Below, piece after piece: positions 1 through 5,148 of a stretch of 5,393 bases of DNA. The stretch is from an uncultured Gemmatimonadota bacterium (GTDB lineage Bacteria > Gemmatimonadota > Gemmatimonadetes > Gemmatimonadales > Gemmatimonadaceae). The stretch covers positions 1-5,393 of the forward strand of contig CAMPKM010000233.1 of the NCBI GenBank assembly GCA_946887155.1, given 5' to 3'. A program made the position numbers and the translations under genes. Below the pieces are notes generated by a model that saw only the letters and a program-made list of their open reading frames with translations, was not told the DNA's origin and ran no database searches. The first letter of the stretch is position 1; each line of letters opens with the position of its first letter.

Positions 1-598
1 TCAGGTTGGTCGCCTTCTCGGTCACGACCAGCTGGTCGCCGCGAGGAGTGAACTCGATTTGCGCCGGCCCGGACGCCGGGCTGCTGAGCGGTTGCGTGGA
101 ACCGGCGACGGCGGTGAGGTCACCGCTCGAGGAAATCGCGAAGCCGCTGACGTTGCCGTTGCCACCGGCGTTGAGGGCGTAGAGCAGGTTGCCGGAAATC
201 GTCACGCTGATCGGCATCGTGCCGCCTGACGAGACGCGGTCGGTCAGCGACAGCGAACCGTCACCGTTCACGGCGAACAGCGAAACATCATTGCTGCCCG
301 CGTTGACGGCGGCGAGCCAGCGGCCCACGAGGATAACGCCACCCTGGTTTCCGAGTCCGGCACCGGTCCCGGTACCACCGGTGGAATACGACCCGGCAGG
401 CGTGAGCGACCCATCGGCCGCGCGGTTGAAGGCCAGCACGGCATTGCCCGCCGGGCTGTTGGTCATCGTGTAGACCTGCCCGATGACATTGTCGCCGCTG
501 GCAAACGAAGGAGAGAGAAGAAATTGGCGGGACGGGTCCTGATCCTCGCTGCAGGCGGCAAGCGCGCCGGCGAGCAGGATTGCTCGTGTGAGTTTCAT
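1..598 (-). CDS. Lipoprotein with lactonase/YncE-like beta-propeller, N-terminal part (3' end outside window)
   Basis: Reading left from the ATG at 598 the frame stays open to the window edge, giving 199 residues with no stop. Residues 1-16 form a lipoprotein signal: M-K-L-T-R, a hydrophobic stretch, then lipobox L13-A14-A15-C16, so the mature protein should be lipid-anchored at Cys16. The rest is Gly/Ser/Asn-rich with repeating blade-like units of the type V-L-A-F-N-R-x-x-D-G-S-L (54-65) and V-S-L-F-A-V-N-G-D-G-S-L (105-116). It reaches F-T-P-R-G-D-Q-L-V-V-T-E-K-A-T-N (183-198), a pattern typical of the lactonase-like seven-bladed propeller family (6-phosphogluconolactonase fold, Pfam Lactonase). 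Family members are usually about 350-400 residues, so roughly half is missing. Exported members often have no proven enzymatic activity, so I do not assign a substrate. The start is supported by a GAGGTG ribosome binding site six bases upstream. It lies 223 bp downstream of the permease on the same strand and is probably a separate unit. Confidence 0.85.
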   Translation of the reverse strand, partial: MKLTRAILLAGALAACSEDQDPSRQFLLSPSFASGDNVIGQVYTMTNSPAGNAVLAFNRAADGSLTPAGSYSTGGTGTGAGLGNQGGVILVGRWLAAVNAGSNDVSLFAVNGDGSLSLTDRVSSGGTMPISVTISGNLLYALNAGGNGNVSGFAISSSGDLTAVAGSTQPLSSPASGPAQIEFTPRGDQLVVTEKATNL

Positions 599-604
599 TT
601 GATG

Positions 605-610
605 CACCTC
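605..610 (-). promoter_or_regulatory. Ribosome binding site of the lipoprotein gene
   Basis: On the minus strand GAGGTG lies six bases before the ATG at 598. This is a good Shine-Dalgarno match and fixes the start, which in turn gives a proper lipoprotein signal peptide. Confidence 0.7.
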
Positions 611-800
611 GCTCGGGTCATTCGCACGCGCGAAGTGCGCGTGGATGCGCGGTGCAGAAGGCAAGGCAGGCGCCAGTCACTGTTCGAAGCACTAACCGAC
701 GTGTGCTTGCGCACTTATGGCTGAAAGCGCCGAAGGTCGCGGTCGTTTCAAACACCTCGATGAGTCACGACGAAACGTCCGCATGAAACGGTCGGCATCA

Positions 801-815
801 GGACGGGGTCCGTCC
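801..815 (-). terminator. Short GC hairpin just after the permease stop (weak terminator candidate)
   Basis: GGACGG and CCGTCC form a perfect 6-bp stem around a 3-base loop, starting six bases beyond the permease stop codon. There is no run of T after it on the minus strand, so it is at best an imperfect intrinsic terminator or a transcript-end stabiliser. Confidence 0.3.
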
Positions 816-821
816 CCGGGT

Positions 822-3515
822 TCAGTCGCTGCGCAGGGCGAGCAGGGGATCGACCTTGCCCGCGCGCCTGGCCGGAAGCCATGACGCGAGGACCGCCGTC
901 GCCAGGATCACCAGCAACGCCACGCCATAGACCAGTGGTTCCAGCGGCGACGTCTGGAAGAGGAGCGGCTCGATGCGCTTGCCGGCGATGAACGTGACCG
1001 TCAGGCCCACCAGGCAGCCGATCCCCGCCAGCATGACGCCGCGCCTGACGATACTCACCGCAATCGCGCGCGGCGATCCGCCTAACGCCAGCCGGACGCC
1101 GATCTCCCGCAGCCGCTGGCTCACGTCGAACGCCAGGACGCCGTACAACCCTACCGCCGCAATGACGATCGACAGCAGGCCGAAGATCCCGAACATCGTG
1201 GCCCCCAGCCGCCAGGACCTGGTCTGCGCGCTCAACCGATCGTTCAGCGGCGACGTCTGCACGTACGGCAACCCGCCGGCCGACAACAGTGACCGCTGGA
1301 CCTCGGTCGCGGCTACCTGCGCGTCGCCGCGCACCCGCGCGATGACGGTGCGGGGGTTTGCCCAGTCCGTCTGCGGGGCGGGCAGGAAGACCTGTACGAA
1401 CTCATCCTCGATGATCGACTGGCGACGGGTATTGGTGACGATGCCGATGACGGTCGCGCACGCCGCGCCGGGTTCGGTGACCCTCACGCACTTGCCGATC
1501 GCATCCTCGCCCGGCCACCAGAGCTGCGCTGCCGTCTCGTTGACGATCGCCACCGGCGGGCTCCCCCGCCGGTCGTCGCTGGTGAAGTCGCGGCCGCGCA
1601 CGATGGGGGTGCCTAACGTCCGGAAATAGTCCGTCCCGACCGGGCTCACGTACGGCCCGCCCTCCGACGTGACCGGCACCGAGTCCAGGCCCGGCACGAA
1701 GACCGGCGCGCCGGTCGACGCCCCGAAGGGGAGTGACAGCGTCACGGCGGCATGCTCCACGCCCGGTGTCGATGCCATGGCGCGCGCCAGGTCTTCGTAC
1801 ATCGTATTGAGCGCGGCGTCGTCGTAGTCGCGGCCGGTGGTGTTGAGCTGCGCCACGATCACGCGGTCCGATTCGAGCCCGAGGGGCAGGGCGTCGATGC
1901 GCTGGACGCTCCGGACGAACAGGCCGGTGCCGATCACCAGCACGAGCGACAATGCACTCTGCGTCGCGAGGAGCACGGCCCGCGCGGATCCCCGCGATCC
2001 GGCCGGCTGTCCGCCGGTGCGCAACGCTGTGATCAGGTCGGGGCGGCTGGCCTGCAGCGCGGGCACGAATCCGGTGAGGAGGCCGAGACCGAGGGCGATC
2101 GCGGCACCGTATCCGACCATGCGCAGGTCGACCGCCGCGCCCGGGAGCTGCAGGTTGTTCAGCAGCGTGCCGTACATGAGGCTCGTTCCCCACCAGGCCA
2201 CGGCAATCGCCGCCAGGCCGCCTAACGCGGCGAGGACGATGCTTTCCGTGAGCAGGAGGCGCACGAGGCGCCGGCGCGACACACCGAGCGCCAGGCGGAT
2301 CGAGACCTCCCGCTGGCGCCGCGTGGCGCGCCCGAGCTGCAGGTTGGTGACATTCGCCCCGGCCAGCACCAGCACGACGATCGACATCGCCGCCAGCAGC
2401 AGGGCCACACGCGACTGTGCACTGCTGCCACGGGCGTCGCGTGGCAGCAGAGACGTCAGTTGCACGGAGGGATTCCGCTGGCGCAAGCGATCCGGTGTCA
2501 TGCCGTCGCGCAGCTCCCCATTCTGGACGGCGCGCGACGCCGATGCCGCCGCGTAGGCGGGAGTGACCCCATCCTTCAGCCGGGCCACGATCCGCAGCGA
2601 ATACCACTGGCGCCCGCCCTTCCACTCGGCGATGCGCGCCGGGGTCGCACCAGCGGCATACGGCAGCCACACATCGGGCAGTGTGGTGCTCCCGCCACTG
2701 AAGCCGCGCGGTGCGACGCCGATCACCTCGTACCGGGCGCCGCCAAGCTCGATCAGCCGGCCTAACGACGCGGCGCTGCCGTCGAGCTGGGTCCGCCAGA
2801 ACGGCTCGCTGACCACGACTTCATTGATCGCCGGCATGACGGCGCTGAACGCGGGATCGAAGAACCGCCCGATCAACGGGCGCGTGCCCATCACCGCGAA
2901 CCACGCTGGCGTGACGTTCATGGCGGTCAGCTCGCGCGCCGCCGGCCCGTCGCCCATGGCGATCGACGTCGTGGTGTAACTGGCGACCGCCTCGAACGAC
3001 GGGTCGGAAGACAGGTCGAGAAAGACCGGAAAGGATTGCACCGACTGGGTTCGCGTCCGGCTGCCGCTTTGTGTCACGACCGCGGCCGACACGACGCGCT
3101 CGGGACTCTGCACGTGCGCCGGTCGCTGGAGCAGCAGCCGGTCCACGACGCCGAACATGGTCACGTTCGCGCCGATGCCGAGCGCGATCGTCGTGATGGC
3201 GGTGGCAGTGAAGACCGGCACTCGCGCCAGCTGGCGAAACGCGAACCGCACGTCGGCGAGGGTGTCGCCGAACCATTCACGACTCAACATGATGTGCTCC
3301 CTGGTGCGGGCTTCGCCCCTGAGTGTGTCACGTGCGCGCGCACCGCCGAACCGGCGGAACGCTTCCTGGTATGCCTCGTCAGGCGGCTTGCCGGATTGCT
3401 GGAGCCGCTCGGCACGCAACGCCACGTGGTGTGCGATTTCATCGTCGACATCCCGCTCGCTGCCGGTGCGGCCGCGAAAAGGGAGCGAGACCCACCGGCG
3501 GAAGCCTTCGCGCAC
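822..3515 (-). CDS. ADOP-type (acidobacterial duplicated orphan) MacB/FtsX-like ABC transporter permease
   Basis: The 897-residue protein has the full architecture of the ADOP family. A charged cytoplasmic N-terminal region (about 1-95) contains D-D-E-I-x-x-H (24-30) and the D-E-A-Y-Q-E-A-F-R-R-F-G-G segment (46-58). Two MacB/FtsX-like halves follow, each a membrane helix, a large periplasmic domain and three more helices. By eye the helices are near 100-122, 368-390, 424-445 and 465-487 for the first half, and 512-535, 771-795, 824-846 and 860-882 for the second. The duplication shows directly in the matching cytoplasmic loops R-E-V-S-I-R-L-A-L-G (402-411) and R-E-I-G-V-R-L-A-L-G (803-812), and in the paired P-A-L-Q-A-S-R-P-D-L-I-T-A-L-R (485-499) and P-A-R-R-A-G-K-V-D-P-L-L-A-L-R (881-895). 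MacB-like proteins are mechanotransmission permeases driven by a separate ATPase, but no ATPase gene is visible, as the word orphan implies. The start is GTG, directly abutting the padR stop and preceded by GGGGAG. The substrate is unknown. Its four TTA codons share one octamer context (see findings). Confidence 0.95.
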   Translation of the reverse strand: MREGFRRWVSLPFRGRTGSERDVDDEIAHHVALRAERLQQSGKPPDEAYQEAFRRFGGARARDTLRGEARTREHIMLSREWFGDTLADVRFAFRQLARVPVFTATAITTIALGIGANVTMFGVVDRLLLQRPAHVQSPERVVSAAVVTQSGSRTRTQSVQSFPVFLDLSSDPSFEAVASYTTTSIAMGDGPAARELTAMNVTPAWFAVMGTRPLIGRFFDPAFSAVMPAINEVVVSEPFWRTQLDGSAASLGRLIELGGARYEVIGVAPRGFSGGSTTLPDVWLPYAAGATPARIAEWKGGRQWYSLRIVARLKDGVTPAYAAASASRAVQNGELRDGMTPDRLRQRNPSVQLTSLLPRDARGSSAQSRVALLLAAMSIVVLVLAGANVTNLQLGRATRRQREVSIRLALGVSRRRLVRLLLTESIVLAALGGLAAIAVAWWGTSLMYGTLLNNLQLPGAAVDLRMVGYGAAIALGLGLLTGFVPALQASRPDLITALRTGGQPAGSRGSARAVLLATQSALSLVLVIGTGLFVRSVQRIDALPLGLESDRVIVAQLNTTGRDYDDAALNTMYEDLARAMASTPGVEHAAVTLSLPFGASTGAPVFVPGLDSVPVTSEGGPYVSPVGTDYFRTLGTPIVRGRDFTSDDRRGSPPVAIVNETAAQLWWPGEDAIGKCVRVTEPGAACATVIGIVTNTRRQSIIEDEFVQVFLPAPQTDWANPRTVIARVRGDAQVAATEVQRSLLSAGGLPYVQTSPLNDRLSAQTRSWRLGATMFGIFGLLSIVIAAVGLYGVLAFDVSQRLREIGVRLALGGSPRAIAVSIVRRGVMLAGIGCLVGLTVTFIAGKRIEPLLFQTSPLEPLVYGVALLVILATAVLASWLPARRAGKVDPLLALRSD

Positions 3516-3857
3516 TCACCGCTCCCCGGCCAATGCGCCAGTGAGCACGGCCGTTACCGCCTGGGCGGAGCGCAGCCAGCTTTCGGTTTCGGCGCGGAGC
3601 ACGTCGCGTCCCTTGCGGGTAATCCGGTAATACCGGGCGCGGCGGTTGTTAGGCGTGACGGCCCATTCGGCAGCGATGAGGCCGCGCGCCTCGAGGCGGT
3701 AGAGCGACTGGTAGACAGCCGCTTCCGCGAGCTCGAGCGCACCGCCGGACCGTTCCTCGATCCACTCGGTGATCTCGAATCCGTGCATGGATGCCCGGCT
3801 CGATGCGCGTAGCACGAGGGCGTCGAGCATGCCCTTCACGACTGGCTGTGGCTCCAT
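3516..3857 (-). CDS. PadR-family winged-helix transcriptional regulator, ADOP-associated
   Basis: The protein is 113 residues, the usual length for short PadR proteins. It begins with a hydrophobic helix G-M-L-D-A-L-V-L (9-16), followed by a helix with H-G-F-E-I (25-29) and W-I-E (32-34). The core winged helix has A-V-Y-Q-S-L-Y-R-L-E-A-R-G-L-I (47-61) as the recognition helix region. The wing ends in R-A-R-Y-Y-R-I-T-R-K-G (73-83), the signature of the family. The C-terminal helix W-L-R-S (94-97) onward should mediate dimerisation. PadR proteins are usually repressors that respond to small molecules or stress. The type found next to ADOP permeases is a recognised acidobacterial subgroup. The gene abuts the permease with no gap, so I infer one mRNA and control of the permease by this protein. 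The ATG at 3857 is preceded by GGAAGGA and by a palindrome that could be its own operator. The inducer is unknown. Confidence 0.95.
   Translation of the reverse strand: MEPQPVVKGMLDALVLRASSRASMHGFEITEWIEERSGGALELAEAAVYQSLYRLEARGLIAAEWAVTPNNRRARYYRITRKGRDVLRAETESWLRSAQAVTAVLTGALAGER
3522..3527 (-). promoter_or_regulatory. Ribosome binding site of the permease, inside the end of padR
   Basis: GGGGAG on the minus strand lies within the last codons of the PadR gene, six bases before the GTG at 3515. It supports that non-ATG start and implies translation linked to termination of PadR. Confidence 0.6.
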
Positions 3858-3860
3858 CCG

Positions 3861-3867
3861 TCCTTCC
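3861..3867 (-). promoter_or_regulatory. Ribosome binding site of padR
   Basis: GGAAGGA on the minus strand precedes the ATG at 3857 by three bases at its near end, and its first GGA is seven bases away, so the core match is at a workable distance. It touches the palindrome at 3868-3882. Confidence 0.55.
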
Positions 3868-3882
3868 TTTAAGGAACTTAAA
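3868..3882. promoter_or_regulatory. Perfect palindrome upstream of padR, candidate operator
   Basis: TTTAAG and CTTAAA (minus strand) are perfect inverted arms around the three bases TTC. The element ends 10 bases before the padR ATG, directly beside the ribosome binding site, and overlaps the likely -10 region. Short A+T-rich palindromes at the promoter are typical of autoregulating PadR proteins, although this one is not the classical ATGT-N8-ACAT type. Binding is inferred from position and symmetry. Confidence 0.55.
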
Positions 3883-3909
3883 GAAGGAGGCGGCCAATTC
3901 GGCTGTCAA
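3877..3909 (-). promoter_or_regulatory. Candidate promoter of the padR-permease operon
   Basis: A full-consensus -35 box TTGACA lies at 3904-3909 on the minus strand. The -10 is less clear: TTCTTT (3880-3885) follows after 18 bases and TTTAAG (3877-3882) after 21. The only A+T-rich sequence at about the right distance therefore coincides with the palindrome. If correct, transcription starts near 3870 and a repressor on the palindrome would block it. Confidence 0.45.
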
Positions 3910-3923
3910 GTTCGTCACGTCCC

Positions 3924-3954
3924 AAAAAAGAACAGCCCGGCCGAGGCCGGGCTG
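3924..3954 (-). terminator. Strong intrinsic terminator of the small hydrophilic protein gene
   Basis: CAGCCCGGCC (3933-3942) pairs perfectly with GGCCGGGCTG (3945-3954), a 10-bp GC-rich stem with a tiny loop. On the minus strand it is followed by TTC and six T. It begins 18 bases after the stop at 3973. On the plus strand the following bases are only a weak CCTTTCC, so termination is directed at minus-strand transcription. It insulates the padR promoter, whose -35 box starts 14 bases further on. Confidence 0.9.
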
Positions 3955-3972
3955 CCTTTCCTGCTGGATCAA

Positions 3973-4200
3973 CTAGCGATTGCTGCCCTGGCTTCCGCCA
4001 GAGCGATCGCGACCGCCGCCGGAGCTCCGTCCCTCTCCGGTGTTTTCATTTTCGTTTTCCTGGTCGCCCTGATTGCCACTCCGCGCGCGCTGGTCACGCT
4101 CCCGGTTCTCGCGCTCCTCGCGCTGGCGGCGCTCTTCCTCATCGCGGATCTGGCTTCCGCCACGACCCTCGTTGCCCTCACGAGCATTCTTGTCAGCCAT
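3973..4200 (-). CDS. Small, extremely hydrophilic, probably disordered protein (hydrophilin-like)
   Basis: I choose the ATG at 4200 (75 residues) rather than the in-frame ATG at 4239, because AGGAGC lies six bases before it and the extra 13 residues have no ribosome binding site. The protein has about 15 Arg, 14 Gly and 13 Glu plus many Asn, Gln, Asp and Ser. Its only bulky aliphatic residue after Met1 is Ile18, and there are no aromatics and no Cys. The middle (about 19-39) is an E/R-rich segment that could be a charged single helix; then come E-N-E-N-E-N and a Gly/Ser/Arg tail. This composition is typical of hydrophilins and other disordered desiccation- or stress-related proteins, but I recognise no family motif and assign no function. 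It is a single-gene unit with its own strong terminator. The opposite strand carries a long open frame that looks like a membrane protein, which I regard as the complement of this biased sequence. Confidence 0.75.
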   Translation of the reverse strand: MADKNAREGNEGRGGSQIRDEEERRQREERENRERDQRARSGNQGDQENENENTGEGRSSGGGRDRSGGSQGSNR

Positions 4201-4206
4201 TGTGCC

Positions 4207-4212
4207 GCTCCT
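4207..4212 (-). promoter_or_regulatory. Ribosome binding site of the small hydrophilic protein gene
   Basis: AGGAGC on the minus strand stands six bases before the ATG at 4200. It decides this start over the upstream in-frame ATG at 4239. Confidence 0.7.
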
Positions 4213-4269
4213 GTGAAATGTTTGGCCGAGCTGGATCACAACTATCGGCGCCGCCAGACATTCGGGGTA

Positions 4270-4311
4270 TTACGCGTAAGGCATAACGTGAACTGCACCC
4301 GGGGCAATTCC
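4270..4311 (-). promoter_or_regulatory. Speculative ECF-sigma-like promoter with palindrome, upstream of the hydrophilic protein gene
   Basis: On the minus strand GGAATT (4306-4311) and CGTTAT (4283-4288) are 17 bases apart. This resembles the GGAAC/CGTT pattern used by many extracytoplasmic-function sigma factors, but the -35 box is imperfect. The 10-bp palindrome TTACGCGTAA (4270-4279) would cover the expected start point, leaving a leader of roughly 75 bases. No good housekeeping promoter is visible between 4201 and 4373. Confidence 0.2.
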
Positions 4312-4351
4312 TGAGTTTCGGCACGGTCGAGCGCGTCAGGAATCGCGCGAT

Positions 4352-4369
4352 AAAGCCGACCCCGGCTTT
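4352..4369 (-). terminator. Hairpin after the toxin gene, probable terminator
   Basis: AAAGCCG (4352-4358) and CGGCTTT (4363-4369) form a perfect 7-bp stem with a 4-base loop, starting four bases after the PIN gene stop at 4374. On the minus strand it ends in CTTTATC, so the T run is short and partly within the stem. It probably ends the toxin-antitoxin transcript. Confidence 0.5.
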
Positions 4370-4373
4370 CGTG

Positions 4374-4844
4374 TCAGGCAGCGGGGGCCGCGTCAGGCAG
4401 GATCGTGAACGAATCGCCGTTACCGCGCCGGTACAGCGAAAAACCCTTGCGGTCGAGCGTGAAGATCGTGCTCACGCGAATGGCGTCGGCGACGATGACG
4501 AGCGTGGCGTCGGTGTAGTCCATCGGGAGCATGCCGTACGCCCGCATGAGACGCACCGCATGTTCGTGGCCCAGGCTCTCGATCGAGACGATTGGTATAT
4601 GGGCCGCGAGCAGCAGCTCGAGCGGAAGCGGCGATCCGCCGGCACGCCCGACCAGGTGCGTGGCCTCGGTGACGACGGCTTCAGTCGTCAGGCAGCGGTC
4701 GGCGATGTCGTGCCAGAGCCTGACGCACGCGTCATGATACGGGTCGCTTCGATCGAGGAGCGCCACCAGCGGCCCCGTATCGAGCAGGACGTCACGCGGT
4801 GTGGTGCGTTGGCGGTCAGGCAGAACGTCAGGCGCGGCGGTCAC
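4374..4844 (-). CDS. vapC: PIN-domain ribonuclease toxin, VapC type
   Basis: The 156-residue protein has the four acidic positions of the PIN fold: Asp22 in L-L-D-T-G-P-L-V-A-L-L-D (20-31), Glu60 in V-V-T-E-A-T-H-L (57-64), Asp112 in D-Y-T-D-A-T-L-V (109-116) and Asp131 in T-L-D-R-K-G-F (129-135). These would bind the Mg/Mn ions of an RNase. VapC toxins cleave specific RNAs, often tRNA or the sarcin-ricin loop; the target here cannot be read from sequence. The start is GTG, three bases after the antitoxin stop, with no clear Shine-Dalgarno sequence, so translation is probably coupled. About 20 residues precede the first catalytic Asp, whereas VapC proteins usually reach it within the first few. 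This leader and the C-terminal tail (L-P-D-A-A-P-A-A) are encoded by GTCAGGC-type repeats. Neither end contains catalytic residues. The toxin looks intact. Confidence 0.92.
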   Translation of the reverse strand: MTAAPDVLPDRQRTTPRDVLLDTGPLVALLDRSDPYHDACVRLWHDIADRCLTTEAVVTEATHLVGRAGGSPLPLELLLAAHIPIVSIESLGHEHAVRLMRAYGMLPMDYTDATLVIVADAIRVSTIFTLDRKGFSLYRRGNGDSFTILPDAAPAA

Positions 4845-4847
4845 TCG

Positions 4848-5105
4848 TCAGGCGCGCCAGTTGCGACGCCGAACGCGGTCGGCAATGCTCTCGGCGTCGC
4901 CTGGTCCGGTGAGGTCGACTCGGCCTATGTATGGGGCGGTGCGGTCCCGGACCGTCAGGACCGGCGACTCCGGCGCCCGAGTCGCGAGGTAGATCTCCAG
5001 CGCCTCTCGGACGAGCTGGGACCTCGGAACCCCTCGATCCTTGGCCAGGCGGCCGAGTTCCTGGAGCATCTCCCGCGGGAGTCGAAACGACGTCTGGTCT
5101 TCCAT
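4848..5105 (-). CDS. vapB: Ribbon-helix-helix (CopG-like) antitoxin, VapB role
   Basis: I choose the ATG at 5105 (85 residues). An in-frame ATG at 5129 would add eight residues, but it overlaps the -10 box and the operator arm. Residues 5-9 (T-S-F-R-L) form the DNA-contacting beta strand. Helix A (about 10-24, P-R-E-M-L-Q-E-L-G-R-L-A-K-D-R), the turn G-V-P-R-S (25-29) and helix B (30-42, Q-L-V-R-E-A-L-E-I-Y-L-A-T) complete the ribbon-helix-helix dimerisation fold. The remaining 40 or so residues form the toxin-binding tail, rich in Arg near its end (R-V-R-R-R-N-W-R, 77-84), which may occupy the PIN active site. It is the first gene of a two-gene operon with the PIN toxin three bases downstream. 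By family precedent the antitoxin and the complex repress their own promoter, fitting the inverted repeat just upstream. Upstream of the ATG I see no Shine-Dalgarno sequence. The symbol reflects its role as partner of VapC. Confidence 0.88.
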   Translation of the reverse strand: MEDQTSFRLPREMLQELGRLAKDRGVPRSQLVREALEIYLATRAPESPVLTVRDRTAPYIGRVDLTGPGDAESIADRVRRRNWRA

Positions 5106-5132
5106 GGGATGCAATCTAGTATAATGCATCCC
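5106..5132. promoter_or_regulatory. Inverted-repeat operator of the toxin-antitoxin operon
   Basis: GGGATGCA (5106-5113) and TGCATCCC (5125-5132) are perfect 8-bp inverted arms 11 bases apart, so their centres are 19 bases or nearly two helical turns apart on the same face. The arms flank the -10 box exactly and end one base pair from the antitoxin ATG. This is what is expected for a ribbon-helix-helix antitoxin repressing its own promoter. Binding itself is inferred. Confidence 0.75.
5118..5123 (-). promoter_or_regulatory. -10 box of the toxin-antitoxin promoter
   Basis: TATACT on the minus strand matches the TATAAT consensus at five of six positions and is the most A+T-rich hexamer near the gene. 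Only 12 bases separate it from the antitoxin ATG, so transcription should begin about 5-7 bases before the start codon. A -35 box at 16-18 bases is poor (CGACTT or nearby). Confidence 0.6.
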
Positions 5133-5148
5133 AACACCGTAAGTCGCC

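Larger units (their letters stand above)
599..821. other. Intergenic spacer between permease and lipoprotein genes
   Basis: The 223 bp hold no convincing gene. Besides the ribosome binding site at 605-610 and the hairpin at 801-815 I see only short, weak inverted repeats, for example a 7-bp pair built on CGTTTCA/TGAAACG around 750-790 and CGCAC/GTGCG around 622-640. A promoter for the lipoprotein gene should lie here. TTGAAA around 750 (minus strand) could be a -35 box, but I find no good -10 at the right spacing. Confidence 0.5.

Noticed and set aside
189..724. Plus-strand frames 189-473 and 524-724 opposite and upstream of the lipoprotein gene
   Set aside because: The minus-strand frame is open from a well-placed start with a lipoprotein signal and propeller motifs. 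The plus frames lack homology and start signals.
1837..2556. Plus-strand open frames opposite the permease (also 973-1629, 1752-2225, 2563-2979, 3036-3812)
   Set aside because: They are complementary frames of a well-supported gene, with Arg/Ser/Pro-rich composition and no recognisable domain or start signals.
1402..2670. Minus-strand 422-codon frame inside the permease gene
   Set aside because: It is out of frame with the 897-codon permease, which shows clear family motifs throughout. The alternative reads as Arg/Ala/Pro-rich sequence typical of a shifted frame in GC-rich DNA.
1080..3655. GTTAGGC/GCCTAAC words as integron attC core sites
   Set aside because: They match the RYYYAAC/GTTRRRY core, but four lie in frame inside one intact gene, without paired sites or gene-cassette boundaries.
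822..3857. Complete MacAB-type efflux system
   Set aside because: There is no ATPase gene with Walker motifs and no membrane-fusion protein in the window. The N-terminal extension and PadR partner fit the orphan ADOP family instead.
3769..4314. Plus-strand 181-codon frame with a strongly hydrophobic, membrane-like second half
   Set aside because: The hydrophobic part is the complement of the Arg/Glu/Asn/Gly-rich small gene, whose ribosome binding site and terminator are on the minus strand. The frame also crosses the terminator and padR promoter and has no good start signal.
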